Source: Chryseobacterium sp. R2A-55 (GTDB lineage: Bacteria > Bacteroidota > Bacteroidia > Flavobacteriales > Weeksellaceae). Taken from it: a stretch of 64,000 bases of DNA. The notes beneath the pieces were generated by a model that did no database searches, was not told where the DNA came from, and saw nothing but the letters and a program-made list of their open reading frames with translations. A program made the translations under genes and the position numbers. Shown in pieces: positions 25,296-35,161 of this stretch. The DNA lies in NCBI RefSeq assembly GCF_021401085.1, contig NZ_JACBFP010000005.1, positions 124,001 to 188,000 on the forward strand, read 5' to 3'. Numbering within the stretch: the stretch's first letter is position 1; each line of letters opens with the position of its first letter.

Positions 25296-26303
25296 TCAGT
25301 TTTTTACAAATTCCAAAAGCGGTGAGATAAACCTGTCGAAAACCTCAATATGCGGAGAATGCCCCACATTGTCTAGTTCAACCAGTTTGGAATTCTTGAT
25401 TTTCTTTTGGGTTTCTTTTCCCAGATTTTGGTAAAGTCCCATTAAAGGCTGCAGCTCCTGTGGTGCAAAACCTTTACCAATCGCAGTTCTGTCGCGGGTT
25501 CCGATGATCAGAAGAGTAGGAGCAGTAATTTTTTCGAAATCATAAATGACAGGTTGCGTGTAAATCATGTCAGTGGTGAGTGCTGCATTCCATGCAATGA
25601 TGGGGTAATCCTTGTGAATGGTCCAACCGGCAAGAAGGTTCAGCCATTGGTTGTATTCCTGTTTCCATTTTCCGTCATAATAGAATTTCAACTGGTAATT
25701 CTTGTAGGAATCGAAGGTGTTTTTCAGTTCTGAAGCATAGAGCTTATCAATATTCTGGTAAGGCGAAAAACGTTTGTAATCTTCCAGCCCGATTGGATTT
25801 TCGAGGATGAGTTTTTCCACATTTTCGGGATACATCACCGCCATTCTGGAAGCCAACATTCCGCCCATGGAATGTCCCAAAACCATGAATTTATCGATTC
25901 CCAAATCATCCATAATCGATTTGGTGTTTTCTGCGAGTTGATGAAAACTAAATTGGTACTGTTTGGGTTTTGAAGATTTCCCAAAGCCAATCTGATCAGG
26001 CATCACCACCTGGAAACCCTCTTTTAAAAGTACTTTCGCAGTTTGCTCGAAATAATAGCCATTAAAGTTTTTTCCATGGAGCAGAAGGATGGTTTTCCCG
26101 TTTGGTTTCTTGGGTTTTACATTCATATATGCCATTTTCAAATCCTGTCCCTGGTTTTTGATGTTTTTAAATGTCACCGGAAAAGGATAGGTCACCGTGG
26201 AAAGTTCGGCATCTAATGGCTCAAGTCTGGATAAATTTTGCGCTTTGCCAGACATGATGAAGAAAACGGAAAACAGAAATGGAAGGATTTTTTTGGGGTT
26301 CAT
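25296..26303 (-). CDS. Exported alpha/beta hydrolase
   Basis: The protein has 335 residues with a signal peptide (about 1-21). The fold is alpha/beta hydrolase: oxyanion motif LLLHGKNFNG near residue 76, nucleophile S145 in GHSMGG, acid in IGTRDRTAIG and base in NVGHSPH near the C terminus. Relatives include proline iminopeptidases, epoxide hydrolases and haloalkane dehalogenases, so the substrate is unknown. It stands alone; 26304-26528 upstream contains no recognised element. Confidence 0.88.
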   Translation of the reverse strand: MNPKKILPFLFSVFFIMSGKAQNLSRLEPLDAELSTVTYPFPVTFKNIKNQGQDLKMAYMNVKPKKPNGKTILLLHGKNFNGYYFEQTAKVLLKEGFQVVMPDQIGFGKSSKPKQYQFSFHQLAENTKSIMDDLGIDKFMVLGHSMGGMLASRMAVMYPENVEKLILENPIGLEDYKRFSPYQNIDKLYASELKNTFDSYKNYQLKFYYDGKWKQEYNQWLNLLAGWTIHKDYPIIAWNAALTTDMIYTQPVIYDFEKITAPTLLIIGTRDRTAIGKGFAPQELQPLMGLYQNLGKETQKKIKNSKLVELDNVGHSPHIEVFDRFISPLLEFVKN

Positions 26304-26528
26304 ATTCTTGAGATTTGCGTAAAATTAAGGAAATTTTAAGAAGCGGTGAGGCGATACTTTTGAAAAGTTACGCGTCCATGTTAGAACGTATAGAAGAATG
26401 CAGTGCAATTCGCCTTAAAATATTAATAGAAATAAAGTAGATTTTTTTTGAATTTTATTGTTAAGTTTTGAAAAAGGTTCAACATAAAGGACAATCGTGC
26501 ATGATTTTTTCACATTGCTATTGTGCTA

Positions 26529-27644
26529 TTACTCATAAGTTTCCCACCACTTTCCAAATAATTGCTCATCATTCATCCAATCGATCTTTTCGCCAATTTT
26601 TGGGTAAAGAATCCTAAGATTTTCAGAATTCAACTCCGCCATTTTTTGAAGGGGCTCAAACCAGGAATGAGGCGCCAAAGAAAATTTGGAATTGTGCACG
26701 GGAATCATCCGTTTTGCGTTCAGATCCTTCATCGCCTGAATATTCTGCCCGGGAAGAAAGTGAATGTATTTCCAGTCTTTGTTGTACTGACCGTTTTCTA
26801 GGATGGCCAAGTCTAAACTGCCGTATTTCTCGCCAATTTTTTTGAAATGGGAATCGTAACCGCTGTCGCCGCCGATATAGATCCGCTGGTTCGGCGTCTC
26901 TAAAACAAAACTCGACCAAAGCGACTGGTTGGCCTTCAATCCGCGTCCGGAAAAATGCCGTGCCGGTTCTGCGGTAACCTTAAAACCTTCTCCCAAATCA
27001 GAACTTTCGTGCCAATCTAGTTCGATGATGTTTTTCGGGTCAAATCCCCAAAACTCCAGATGTTCAGCTGTTCCCAATCCGGTGATGATTTTCTTGATTC
27101 GCGGGAAAAGTCTGGTGACGGTTCCGTAATCCAGGTGATCCCAATGATCATGCGTAATCACCAGAAAATCCAGTTCGGGAATATCTTGAGGTTTGTAGAG
27201 ATCACTTCCTTTAAAAGCTTTTGTAGTAAAGGAAAACGGCGATGCATAACCACTCAGTACGGGATCCACCAAGATGCTCTTGCCATCAATTTGCAGGAAA
27301 TAAGACGAATGTCCCATCCAAACGTACACATTTTCGTGGGGGGACAAGTTTTTCAAATCACTTTTCTCAAAATGAAAGACTTTCGCAGGAAATCTGTTCG
27401 GGGTTTTCCCGAAAATTAAGCGAAATATTGCTTCAGGCATCGAAGTTCCTTCCGCGAGTTGGGGCGTGTAACTTAGATTTTGAAATTTCCCATCTTTATA
27501 ATTCGGGGATTTCAGGATTCTTTCCAAACGTGCTCCCGAAGGAAGTTTTCCAAATTTTTTCTGTTTCATGACAAAGCAGGCAGAAACCAAAAGGATTCCA
27601 ACAGGTATTAAAATTAATAATGCGGTTCGCTTCAGTATTTTCAT
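26529..27644 (-). CDS. Membrane-anchored MBL-fold hydrolase (NAPE-PLD/UlaG-like)
   Basis: This protein of 371 residues has an N-terminal hydrophobic helix (about 8-25) and then a metallo-beta-lactamase domain. WMGHSSYFLQIDGKSILVDP and the metal motif THDHWDHLDYG are diagnostic of the NAPE-PLD/RomA group, with further ligands in PARHFSGRG and GGDSGYDSHF. The family includes phospholipase D-like and lactonase enzymes; the substrate is unknown. The start is the ATG at 27644; the frame is open to a TTG three codons earlier. Confidence 0.88.
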   Translation of the reverse strand: MKILKRTALLILIPVGILLVSACFVMKQKKFGKLPSGARLERILKSPNYKDGKFQNLSYTPQLAEGTSMPEAIFRLIFGKTPNRFPAKVFHFEKSDLKNLSPHENVYVWMGHSSYFLQIDGKSILVDPVLSGYASPFSFTTKAFKGSDLYKPQDIPELDFLVITHDHWDHLDYGTVTRLFPRIKKIITGLGTAEHLEFWGFDPKNIIELDWHESSDLGEGFKVTAEPARHFSGRGLKANQSLWSSFVLETPNQRIYIGGDSGYDSHFKKIGEKYGSLDLAILENGQYNKDWKYIHFLPGQNIQAMKDLNAKRMIPVHNSKFSLAPHSWFEPLQKMAELNSENLRILYPKIGEKIDWMNDEQLFGKWWETYE

Positions 27645-27810
27645 TGTTGGCAAGGACGGATTGCCGGCAAAATTACCTTAAAAATTTTTAGTCCGTTCAA
27701 ATAATGCCGAATCTGATTGATAAAAATCATTTATGAAGTTAATTTTAAATAAAAAATTTTTTCTCTCGGTTATTTTATTTAATTTTAATCAACCTTAAAA
27801 ATTTACAGCT

Positions 27811-28236
27811 ATGCACGATAATGTAGTCGTTAAACAAAGAGTTAACGCACCTGTAGACAAAGTTTGGAGCGCTATTACCGATAAAGCGCAAATGAAAAAA
27901 TGGTATTTCGATATTCCTGATTTTGAAGTTGGCATTCACAAACAGTTCAATTTTTACGAACCCGGAAACGAGAAGAAATTCCATCACCACGCAGAGATCC
28001 TGGAAGTAATACCGAACGCAAAATTGAAGCACACCTGGACTTATCCGGAATTTTCTAAGGAAAAAACCATCGTGCGATGGGAACTGGAACCAGACGGAGA
28101 CGGAACCATGGTGACTTTGACGCACAAAGGACTTGAAAACTTTGAACATTTGGGCAAAGATTTCGAAAAAAAGAGTTTCGAGCAAGGATGGAACGGAATC
28201 ATAGGCAAAAGCCTAAAAGAGTTTGTAGAAAATTGA
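27811..28236 (+). CDS. SRPBCC/AHSA1-like protein
   Basis: A single helix-grip domain of 141 residues. The typical N-terminal pattern is VKQRVNAPVDKVWSAITD; a middle HHHAEILEVIPNAKLKHTW and a late GWNGIIGKSLKEFVEN helix complete the AHSA1/START-like fold. Such proteins bind hydrophobic ligands or modulate Hsp90-like ATPases; the ligand is unknown. A second SRPBCC gene lies 190 bases downstream beyond a terminator. Confidence 0.85.
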   Translation: MHDNVVVKQRVNAPVDKVWSAITDKAQMKKWYFDIPDFEVGIHKQFNFYEPGNEKKFHHHAEILEVIPNAKLKHTWTYPEFSKEKTIVRWELEPDGDGTMVTLTHKGLENFEHLGKDFEKKSFEQGWNGIIGKSLKEFVEN

Positions 28237-28252
28237 CGACATATTTTTTCAG

Positions 28253-28284
28253 AGCGGGTTTTTTTTAAGCCCGCTTTTTTTTTA
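28253..28284 (+). terminator. Terminator after the first SRPBCC gene
   Basis: AGCGGG (28253-28258) and CCCGCT (28270-28275), followed by nine T. Confidence 0.75.
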
Positions 28285-28427
28285 ACTTTATCCAACAAAA
28301 ACTTTGATGATTGTCTAATTTTATGATGAACTCACCCATTTTAAAATGGAAGTCAAAGAGAAGTTAACCGCTCACTTTCTTAATGGGCAAATATTTTATG
28401 GCTCGAAACAAATATTCGTAAAAAATT

Positions 28428-28889
28428 ATGATGGAAAACCAAAATTTTGCAGAAGCAGGAATGTTGATCAGAAAGCCGGTTTCGGAAGTTTTCAACGCGT
28501 TCCTAGATCCCGCAGTTACCACTAATTTCTGGTTCACCAAGTCAACCGGAAAATTGGAGGAAGGGGAGGAAGTGATCTGGACCTGGGAAATGTATGACCT
28601 CCATGTTCCGGTAAAAGTAGCGCAGATTGTTCCCAACGAACTGATTGAGGTGGAATGGGGAAATTATAACGAAATGACCAGAGTGGTTTTCAATTTCCGG
28701 AAGATTTCTGAGAACGAGACTTTTGTCACTGTGGTCAATGACTTATTCAAAGGAAATGCCGACGAAATGAAAAAACAGATCCGTGATTCTACCGGAGGTT
28801 TCAATCTGGTGATGGCGGGCTGCAAAGCGTGGCTGGAACACGGGATTCATTTGAATTTGATTGGGGATCGGTTTCCACTGGGAAAGTGA
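28428..28889 (+). CDS. SRPBCC family protein
   Basis: The protein has 153 residues and is another helix-grip domain: IRKPVSEVFNAFLDPAVTTNFWFTKS at the start, IWTWEMYDLHVPVKVAQIVPNELIEVEWG in the middle, and a C-terminal helix AGCKAWLEHGIHLNLIGDRFP. It resembles polyketide-cyclase/START-like family members encoded singly in flavobacteria. It is not a close copy of the upstream SRPBCC protein. The first two codons are both ATG, so the start is uncertain by one codon. Confidence 0.85.
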   Translation: MMENQNFAEAGMLIRKPVSEVFNAFLDPAVTTNFWFTKSTGKLEEGEEVIWTWEMYDLHVPVKVAQIVPNELIEVEWGNYNEMTRVVFNFRKISENETFVTVVNDLFKGNADEMKKQIRDSTGGFNLVMAGCKAWLEHGIHLNLIGDRFPLGK

Positions 28890-29148
28890 TTTAGCGAGGT
28901 ATATTTGCTTTTCTAAGTTGGCAGTTTAACACTTAAACCTTGCGTGCCCAATATTCGAATTCAGATTGTTCGAGGTAAAATCCCTGTGCAGAAGCGACTG
29001 CTTTGGTATTTAGCCCCGATCGCAACGGCATCCTTTTTTGGTGATTTGCGCGCCTTGAAGGTCTCATTCTCTTCCCATCACCAAAAAAGATATAGTGGAG
29101 AGCGGGACCCATCTTGGGACGGTTCCAAATCTTGTTGCTCCTGATCAA

Positions 29149-29973
29149 TTATTTTGTTTTTGCCTCCAGTTGGTTTCTTTTCTCCAGTTTTTTGAAGGTG
29201 TAGGAACTCATGATGATGCTGAATTCGTACAGCAGCAGTAATGGGAATGCTGCCATGAGCATGCTTAAAACATCGGCAGGAGTGACGATTGCGGCTACTA
29301 CCATAATCAATACGATTGCATGGCGCCGGTATGTTTTCATGAAAGTTGGTGTGAGAATTCCGATATTGGTAAGGAAATAAACGATAACGGGGAAAAGGAA
29401 AATGACCCCCATTCCCAAAACGACCTGTAAGAACAGGGTGGTGTAGTCGCTCAGATCGTAAAGAGGAACGATGATGTCTGAAATTTTGAAAATGACGCCA
29501 AAATTGATCGCGAAAGGCAAAATTAGGAAGTATCCACATAAAATTCCGGCAAGAAAAAGGATCCACACAAAATTGATCATGAAGACCGAATTTTTTCTTT
29601 CTTTGGGATGCAGAGCAGGACTGATAAACCGCCAAAGTTCCCAAATAATGTACGGAAATGCCAAAACCATTCCGCCAAACATGGAAACAGCCATCATCAC
29701 ATTGAATTGCTGGTAAAGTTTCTGCACACGGACCGGGAAATCGTGCGGAAGCGTAATGCTGTCATGACCAAGAAGCAGATTTGAAAAGTGGTTGACAACG
29801 CGAAAAGTTGGGAATTCATTTCTGGTAGGTCCAAAGAATACGTGATCCATAATCCAGTTGATATTGAAACCGACCACAACGGCACCTACCACAATGGCTA
29901 GAATAGAACGGATGAGATGTCCGCGCAGTTCGCCAATGTGCCCCCAAAATGACATTTCTTTTCCTTCGCTCAC
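29149..29973 (-). CDS. tatC: Sec-independent protein translocase subunit TatC
   Basis: This core receptor of the twin-arginine translocase is 274 residues long with six membrane helices. The conserved cytoplasmic start is MSFWGHIGELRGHLIRS (the family EMSFxxHxxELR), and the first periplasmic and later loops contain PFAINFGVIFK and RRHAIVLIMVVAAIVTPADVLSM, where the family P and D are kept. The start is a GTG at 29973 that gives the usual six-residue lead before EMSF; an ATG at 29955 is the alternative. The ~180-base gap upstream to the KdsD-like gene leaves cotranscription open. Confidence 0.95.
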   Translation of the reverse strand: MSEGKEMSFWGHIGELRGHLIRSILAIVVGAVVVGFNINWIMDHVFFGPTRNEFPTFRVVNHFSNLLLGHDSITLPHDFPVRVQKLYQQFNVMMAVSMFGGMVLAFPYIIWELWRFISPALHPKERKNSVFMINFVWILFLAGILCGYFLILPFAINFGVIFKISDIIVPLYDLSDYTTLFLQVVLGMGVIFLFPVIVYFLTNIGILTPTFMKTYRRHAIVLIMVVAAIVTPADVLSMLMAAFPLLLLYEFSIIMSSYTFKKLEKRNQLEAKTK

Positions 29974-30154
29974 GAAAATTGATTTAATAATTGAGGTTGC
30001 GAAATTACAAAAAAGATGCGAGGTTCGAGTTTCTGGAATCTATTTGAAAAAAAGTCCGACACGGATTCGCTCAAAAAAATTGACTTTCGCAGGAAAATTG
30101 GCTTCGTGGAATCTGCGGTTTCACCACAAAGCAAATAAACTTGTTTCTTATATT

Positions 30155-31114
30155 TTAATTTATCCCTTCGTCCAAAAGTCTGTGAATATCAATAATTCCG
30201 AAGTATTTTCCGTTTTCGGTCACGATGAGTTGTCCGATATTTTTCTCTTTTAAAATTGCCATCGCTTCTTTTGCGAGACGGTCTTTTTCGATGCTTTTCG
30301 GGTTCCTGGACATGATGTCTTTTGCGGAAAGCTTTGTGAGGTCCTGTTCACTCATTAACATCCTCCTTAAATCGCCATCGGTAATGACTCCTGTGATTTC
30401 TTCGCCATTGGTAACTACTGTAATTCCGTGCTTGGAACCGCTAATGGAGATGATAATCTCGCGGATTTCGGCATCTTCAGAAACCAATGGTTTTTGTGAA
30501 GAAAGGTATTGTTCCACTTTCGCGGTGAGGTTTTTTCCCAGACTTCCGCCTGGATGGAATTTGGCGAAATCTTTTTGCTGGAAATCATTGATCTCCATTA
30601 AACAAACCGCCAAAGCGTCTCCCAAAGCCATTTGAACGGTAGTAGAGCTTGTAGGAGCGAGTTTGATCGGACAAGCTTCTTTCTCCACATAGGTGTTTAA
30701 AACGATATCTGAAAATTCTGCGAGTTTGGAATTTGGGTTTCCGGTCATGGCGATTAATGCGGAAGAATAATCCTTTAAAAATGGTGCGAGATTGACGATT
30801 TCCGGCGAGTTTCCCGAGTTGGAAATACATAGAACAACATCTCGTTTTTGGATCACCCCCAAATCTCCGTGAATCGCTTCCGAAGCGTGCAGAAACTGAG
30901 ACGGTGTTCCGGTGGAATTCAGCGTTGCCACGATTTTGTTTCCAACATGAGCCGATTTCCCGATTCCCACGATAATGAGTTTTCCTTTTGCGGAATTTAT
31001 GATTTCAACAGCTTTCAGAAAGTTTTCGTCAAGTCGGTTTTTCAGCTTTTCGAGTTCTGAGATTTCTATGGAAAGAGATTCTTTCGCGATTTTTAGGATA
31101 TTTTCGTTATTCAT
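30155..31114 (-). CDS. D-arabinose 5-phosphate isomerase, KpsF/GutQ family
   Basis: The protein has 319 residues with an N-terminal SIS sugar-isomerase domain followed by two CBS domains (about 205-260 and 270-319). Signatures include VGIGKSAHVGNKIVATLNSTGTP, HGDLGVI, CISNSGNSPE and FHPGGSLG. It converts ribulose 5-phosphate to arabinose 5-phosphate, the first step to Kdo in lipid A-core assembly (KdsD role). It is divergent from recQ. Confidence 0.92.
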   Translation of the reverse strand: MNNENILKIAKESLSIEISELEKLKNRLDENFLKAVEIINSAKGKLIIVGIGKSAHVGNKIVATLNSTGTPSQFLHASEAIHGDLGVIQKRDVVLCISNSGNSPEIVNLAPFLKDYSSALIAMTGNPNSKLAEFSDIVLNTYVEKEACPIKLAPTSSTTVQMALGDALAVCLMEINDFQQKDFAKFHPGGSLGKNLTAKVEQYLSSQKPLVSEDAEIREIIISISGSKHGITVVTNGEEITGVITDGDLRRMLMSEQDLTKLSAKDIMSRNPKSIEKDRLAKEAMAILKEKNIGQLIVTENGKYFGIIDIHRLLDEGIN

Positions 31115-31233
31115 TTTCGAATTTCAGGTTTTAGACTGTTGAGCCTTAAAGATATAGGTGAAAACGGCCCGGGTTTTTTATGAACTGATTCCTCAATTTT
31201 AACAAAAATTTAAGCAAAGAAAAGTTTCATTTT

Positions 31234-31264
31234 TTTCTAATCTGATTTTTATTTTCTAACTTTG
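31234..31264 (+). promoter_or_regulatory. Promoter of recQ
   Basis: TTTC (31234-31237), 19 bases, TAACTTTG (31257-31264), 31 bases before the ATG. Confidence 0.6.
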
Positions 31265-31295
31265 GGTAAAATGCAAATTTAGCAAACAATATTCA

Positions 31296-33500
31296 ATGAA
31301 GACAAAAATCGCCGAATTATCGAAGGAATTGAAGAAGTTATTCGGCTTCTCTACATTTAAGGGACAACAGGAAGAAATCATACAAACGCTGCTCGATGGA
31401 AAGGATGTTTTCGTATTAATGCCGACCGGAGGTGGGAAATCGCTTTGTTATCAGTTACCTGCACTCATTTCTGAAGGAACCGCAATCGTGGTTTCGCCAT
31501 TAATCGCACTGATGAAAAACCAAGTGGATGCGGTCAATGGACTTTCCGAAGCGGAAGGAGTCGCCCACGTTTTAAATTCATCCTTAAATAAAACCCAGAC
31601 CAAACAGGTTTTCGACGACATCAAATCCGGAAAAACCAAACTTTTATATGTGGCTCCAGAATCGTTGATTAAGGAAGAATATCTTGAATTTTTAAAGGAG
31701 GTGAAAATCTCTTTCGTGGCGATTGATGAGGCGCACTGTATTTCTGAATGGGGACATGATTTCCGCCCGGAATACAGAAACCTGAAACTCATCATCGACA
31801 AGATTGCGGATGTTCCAGTAATCGCATTGACCGCCACTGCAACTCCAAAAGTTCAGGACGATATCCAGAAAACTTTGGGAATGACGAATGCGGTGGTGTT
31901 CAAGGAAAGTTTCAACAGACCGAATCTGTTCTACGAAATCCGCCCTAAAATCAATGTGGACAAAGAAATCGTGAAATTTATCCACAAAAATAAGGGGAAA
32001 TCAGGAATCGTCTATTGTCTGAGCCGAAGAAAAGTGGAGGAATTCGCACAACTTCTGCAGGTGAATGGAATCAATGCGCTTCCTTACCACGCTGGTTTAG
32101 ATCAAAAAACAAGAGTCGCCAATCAGGACAAATTCCTGATGGAGGAATGTGACGTGATCGTGGCCACTATTGCTTTTGGAATGGGAATCGACAAGCCGGA
32201 TGTGCGGTTTGTGATTCACTACGATATCCCAAAATCACTGGAAAGTTATTATCAGGAAACAGGAAGAGCCGGAAGAGACGGCGGTGAAGGACATTGCCTC
32301 GCTTTCTATGATCCGAAAGATATCGAAAAACTCGAAAAGTTTTTGGCGCAAAAACCGGTTTCTGAAAGGGAAATTGGTTTACAGTTGCTGAACGAAGTGG
32401 TGGGTTATGTAGAAACTTCCATGAGTAGAAGACAGTACATCCTTTATTATTTTGGGGAACAATTTGACCCTGTCCATGGTGATGGAGCACAGATGTGCGA
32501 CAATTCCGTGAATCCGCCAAAACTGAAAGATGTGACCAAAGAATTGAAACTGGTGTTGACTTTGGTCAAAGATTTAGAGGAAAAATTTAAAACAAAAGAT
32601 CTGATTGCAGTTATCGTAGGCAAAGAAAATTCAGTGACCAAGTCCTATAAACTGGAATCCACAAAACATTTCGGAATCGGCAAGAACCAATCCGAAAACT
32701 TCTGGAAATCCATTATCAGACAAGCGACGGTTCAGAATTTTTTGGCGAAAGACATTGAAACGTACGGGGTGTTGAAAATAACCGAAAAAGGTCAGAAAGT
32801 CATTGACGGAAAGTACAAAAATGCTTTCCTGATCGCAGAAGACAGAGAATATAACCTGGAACAGCAGAAAGCAGATTCCGAGAAAATCCAGGTGCAACAA
32901 AGCGGTGGGTTAGATCAAAAACTTTTCAACCAATTGAAAGATTTAAGGAAAACTGTTGCCAAAAAACACGGAATTCCGCCTTACACCGTTTTTATGGATC
33001 CAAGTCTGGAAGATATGACGGTGCAATATCCGATCACTGTGGAAGAAATTGGTAAAGTTTACGGTGTTGGCGAAGGAAAAGCGAAAAAATACGGAAAAGA
33101 ATTCGCCGAGTTCATTAAAAAGTATGTGGAGGAAAATGATATCGAACGCACTCAGGACATGGTGCTGAAAGGGGTCGCGAATAAATCCAGCCACAAGGTT
33201 TTCATCATTCAAAGTACCGACAAGAAAATCGATCTGGAAGACATCGCCAAAGCGAAAAACCTCTCCATTCAGGAACTGCTGAAGGAAATGGAGCAGATCG
33301 TTTATCAGGGAACCAAACTCAATATTGATTACTATATCGACGAAAACTTTGACGAAGACATCGTCGAAGAGTTCATGGAATTTATGCGGGAAAGCGAGAG
33401 TGACAGCATGAAGATTTTGCTGAAGGAATTCGGCGACGATTTGACCGATGAAGAAGTGAGAATGTTGAGGATCAAATTCATCTCGGATGTCGCGAACTAG
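31296..33500 (+). CDS. recQ: ATP-dependent DNA helicase RecQ
   Basis: This superfamily 2 3'-5' helicase is 734 residues long. Walker A is [14 protein letters not shown] near residue 49; the DEAH box in [18 protein letters not shown] includes the aromatic-rich loop; motif III is TATATP; motif VI is [13 protein letters not shown]-type winged-helix sequence follows, with the zinc-binding cysteines much reduced (one clear Cys near MCDNS). An HRDC domain lies near 540-620 and an extra C-terminal acidic region near 640-734. It acts in recombination and fork repair. The C-terminal extension is usual in Bacteroidetes RecQ. Confidence 0.95.
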   Translation: MKTKIAELSKELKKLFGFSTFKGQQEEIIQTLLDGKDVFVLMPTGGGKSLCYQLPALISEGTAIVVSPLIALMKNQVDAVNGLSEAEGVAHVLNSSLNKTQTKQVFDDIKSGKTKLLYVAPESLIKEEYLEFLKEVKISFVAIDEAHCISEWGHDFRPEYRNLKLIIDKIADVPVIALTATATPKVQDDIQKTLGMTNAVVFKESFNRPNLFYEIRPKINVDKEIVKFIHKNKGKSGIVYCLSRRKVEEFAQLLQVNGINALPYHAGLDQKTRVANQDKFLMEECDVIVATIAFGMGIDKPDVRFVIHYDIPKSLESYYQETGRAGRDGGEGHCLAFYDPKDIEKLEKFLAQKPVSEREIGLQLLNEVVGYVETSMSRRQYILYYFGEQFDPVHGDGAQMCDNSVNPPKLKDVTKELKLVLTLVKDLEEKFKTKDLIAVIVGKENSVTKSYKLESTKHFGIGKNQSENFWKSIIRQATVQNFLAKDIETYGVLKITEKGQKVIDGKYKNAFLIAEDREYNLEQQKADSEKIQVQQSGGLDQKLFNQLKDLRKTVAKKHGIPPYTVFMDPSLEDMTVQYPITVEEIGKVYGVGEGKAKKYGKEFAEFIKKYVEENDIERTQDMVLKGVANKSSHKVFIIQSTDKKIDLEDIAKAKNLSIQELLKEMEQIVYQGTKLNIDYYIDENFDEDIVEEFMEFMRESESDSMKILLKEFGDDLTDEEVRMLRIKFISDVAN

Positions 33501-33862
33501 TATGAGAAATAAATAATGGGCGGCACGATTCTACCACAAAAAATGAAATCCTGCAATGGATTATTGGTTTGGAGAGTCGGGCGATGATGCAGCGGCGGTT
33601 TGATTTGAAAAATAATTATGAGCAGTAAAATGTAGTTTCTAAGCCTCAAATTAAATGCAGGTGAAGCTTAATTTTGAAAAAAAGAGGATTGAATTGAAAT
33701 CATTTGAGCACAATCAAAACGGAGAATTCGTGAATGGTTCGGGAAATAATAAAAAATTGTTTCTGCAAATCTTGTCGCTGTTTTCTGGGCAACCATATCA
33801 TAGCAAAGCAGTCAACAAACTTCTCACAATTATTGTAAATTTGGAATTCCAGAATCTTTTTG

Positions 33863-34942
33863 ATGAATCACCCACGAAAAACCATCCTTTTCATCCTGCC
33901 GGATTTGGAAGCAGGCGGTGCTGAAAGAATCGTGACAACGATTGCAAACCACCTTCCAAGGGAAAAATTCGAGCCGAAAATCCTTTTACTCAGAAAAGAG
34001 GGTACTTATCTGGAAATCCTTAAGGATGATGTAGAAGTTATCGACCTAAAAACGCGGCGAATCCGAAACTCGCTTTTACCCATTTTAAATGAGATCAGGA
34101 AAAGGAAACCGGAAATTGTATTCAGCGGTTTTGGTGAGGTGAATGCATATCTTTCCTTTTTTATCAAAATGTTTCCGAAAATAAAATTCATTGCGCGCGA
34201 AACCAACGTGGTCTCCAAACACGTCACCCGGAAAGACATCCGCTTTTTCTATAAGTTCTACAATAATTTCCACAGAATCATCTGCCAAAGTGACGACATG
34301 CAGAAGGATTTGGTTGAGAACTTTAATATTAAAAAAGACAAAATTGCTAAGATCAACAATCCGGTTGATTTTGACTTTATTGTTGAAAAATTAGCCGAAT
34401 CCGTCAAACCGGAAAGCTTTAAAAGTGATTTCAAAAATATCGTCGCCATAGGAAACCTTTCTTCCAGAAAAGGTTTCGATAATCTGCTGAAAGTTTTCAC
34501 CCACCTGAAAGAGGAAAAAATCCTACTCCATATTTTAGGTGACGGAAGAGACCGCGAACTGCTTCACCAAATGAAAAATGAATTGGAACTCAAGAATGTC
34601 ATCTTTCACGGACCACAGAAAAATCCCTATCCCTACTTAAAGTTTGCTGATTTGTTCATTCTTTCCTCGCGGTATGAGGGGTTTCCTAATGTATTGCTGG
34701 AAGCCGGAGCATGTGGAACATATTCTCTGGCAAACACCTGTCCAGGAGGAATTTCCGAAATTATCCAGCCAGGAATCAACGGTGAGCTATTTGGTATTGA
34801 AAATATCGAAGCATTTGCGCTGAAAATCCAGGAAATTTTAGAAAAACCTCACAATTCTGAAGTCATAAAAAACTCGATTCAGTCAAGATTTTCTAAGGAG
34901 ATTATTTTGGAAAGGTATGAAGAATTGCTTTCGCAACTTTGA
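33863..34942 (+). CDS. Glycosyltransferase family 4
   Basis: This GT-B glycosyltransferase has 359 residues. The N-terminal domain has FILPDLEAGGAERI, the usual donor/acceptor loop with GGAE. The C-terminal domain has VAIGNLSSRKGFDNLLK, ILGDGRDRELL and the nucleotide-sugar-binding SSRYEGFPNVLLEAGACG near 270. It adds a sugar with retention of configuration to a surface polysaccharide or glycolipid; donor and acceptor are unknown. The ATG at 33863 is preferred over the overlapping TTG at 33860. No other polysaccharide genes adjoin it. The 362 bases before it hold one weak overlapping frame and no element I can support. Confidence 0.92.
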   Translation: MNHPRKTILFILPDLEAGGAERIVTTIANHLPREKFEPKILLLRKEGTYLEILKDDVEVIDLKTRRIRNSLLPILNEIRKRKPEIVFSGFGEVNAYLSFFIKMFPKIKFIARETNVVSKHVTRKDIRFFYKFYNNFHRIICQSDDMQKDLVENFNIKKDKIAKINNPVDFDFIVEKLAESVKPESFKSDFKNIVAIGNLSSRKGFDNLLKVFTHLKEEKILLHILGDGRDRELLHQMKNELELKNVIFHGPQKNPYPYLKFADLFILSSRYEGFPNVLLEAGACGTYSLANTCPGGISEIIQPGINGELFGIENIEAFALKIQEILEKPHNSEVIKNSIQSRFSKEIILERYEELLSQL

Positions 34943-34992
34943 CAACCATTCTAATTTGCAAAAGTTTTTTTTAAATTAAATTTAAATTTCAC

Positions 34993-35025
34993 ATAAGAAT
35001 ATTATGATTGCAATCATATTCTTAT
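34993..35025. repeat. AT-rich imperfect palindrome between the glycosyltransferase and nrdJ genes
   Basis: The outer arms ATAAGAATA (34993-35001) and TATTCTTAT (35017-35025) enclose the perfect dyad TGATTGCAATCA (35005-35016), with a three-base bulge. It lies about 135 bases before nrdJ. It has almost no loop and no clean T run, so it looks more like a dyad binding site than a terminator. Confidence 0.45.
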
Positions 35026-35161
35026 TATAAAAATTTGCAAACTTTTCATTTGATTGTAATTTTTATTGTATTGAAAATCAAACTTTTAATATTTATTTTT
35101 TGTAAACTTTTTGTAAAACCGATTATCTTTTGTAGTTTTATTTCGACAAAAAAATAAAATT

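Noticed and set aside
28933-29148. Minus-strand frame of 71 codons directly after tatC
   Set aside because: Its composition does not look like a protein and an equally long frame exists on the other strand. Kept only as an unassigned segment.
33655-33924. 89-codon frame between recQ and the glycosyltransferase gene
   Set aside because: It overlaps the glycosyltransferase start by 62 bases in another frame, is low-complexity and has no family pattern.
34943-35161. Cobalamin riboswitch before nrdJ
   Set aside because: No B12-box-like conserved core was found and the region is very AT-rich with only a dyad.
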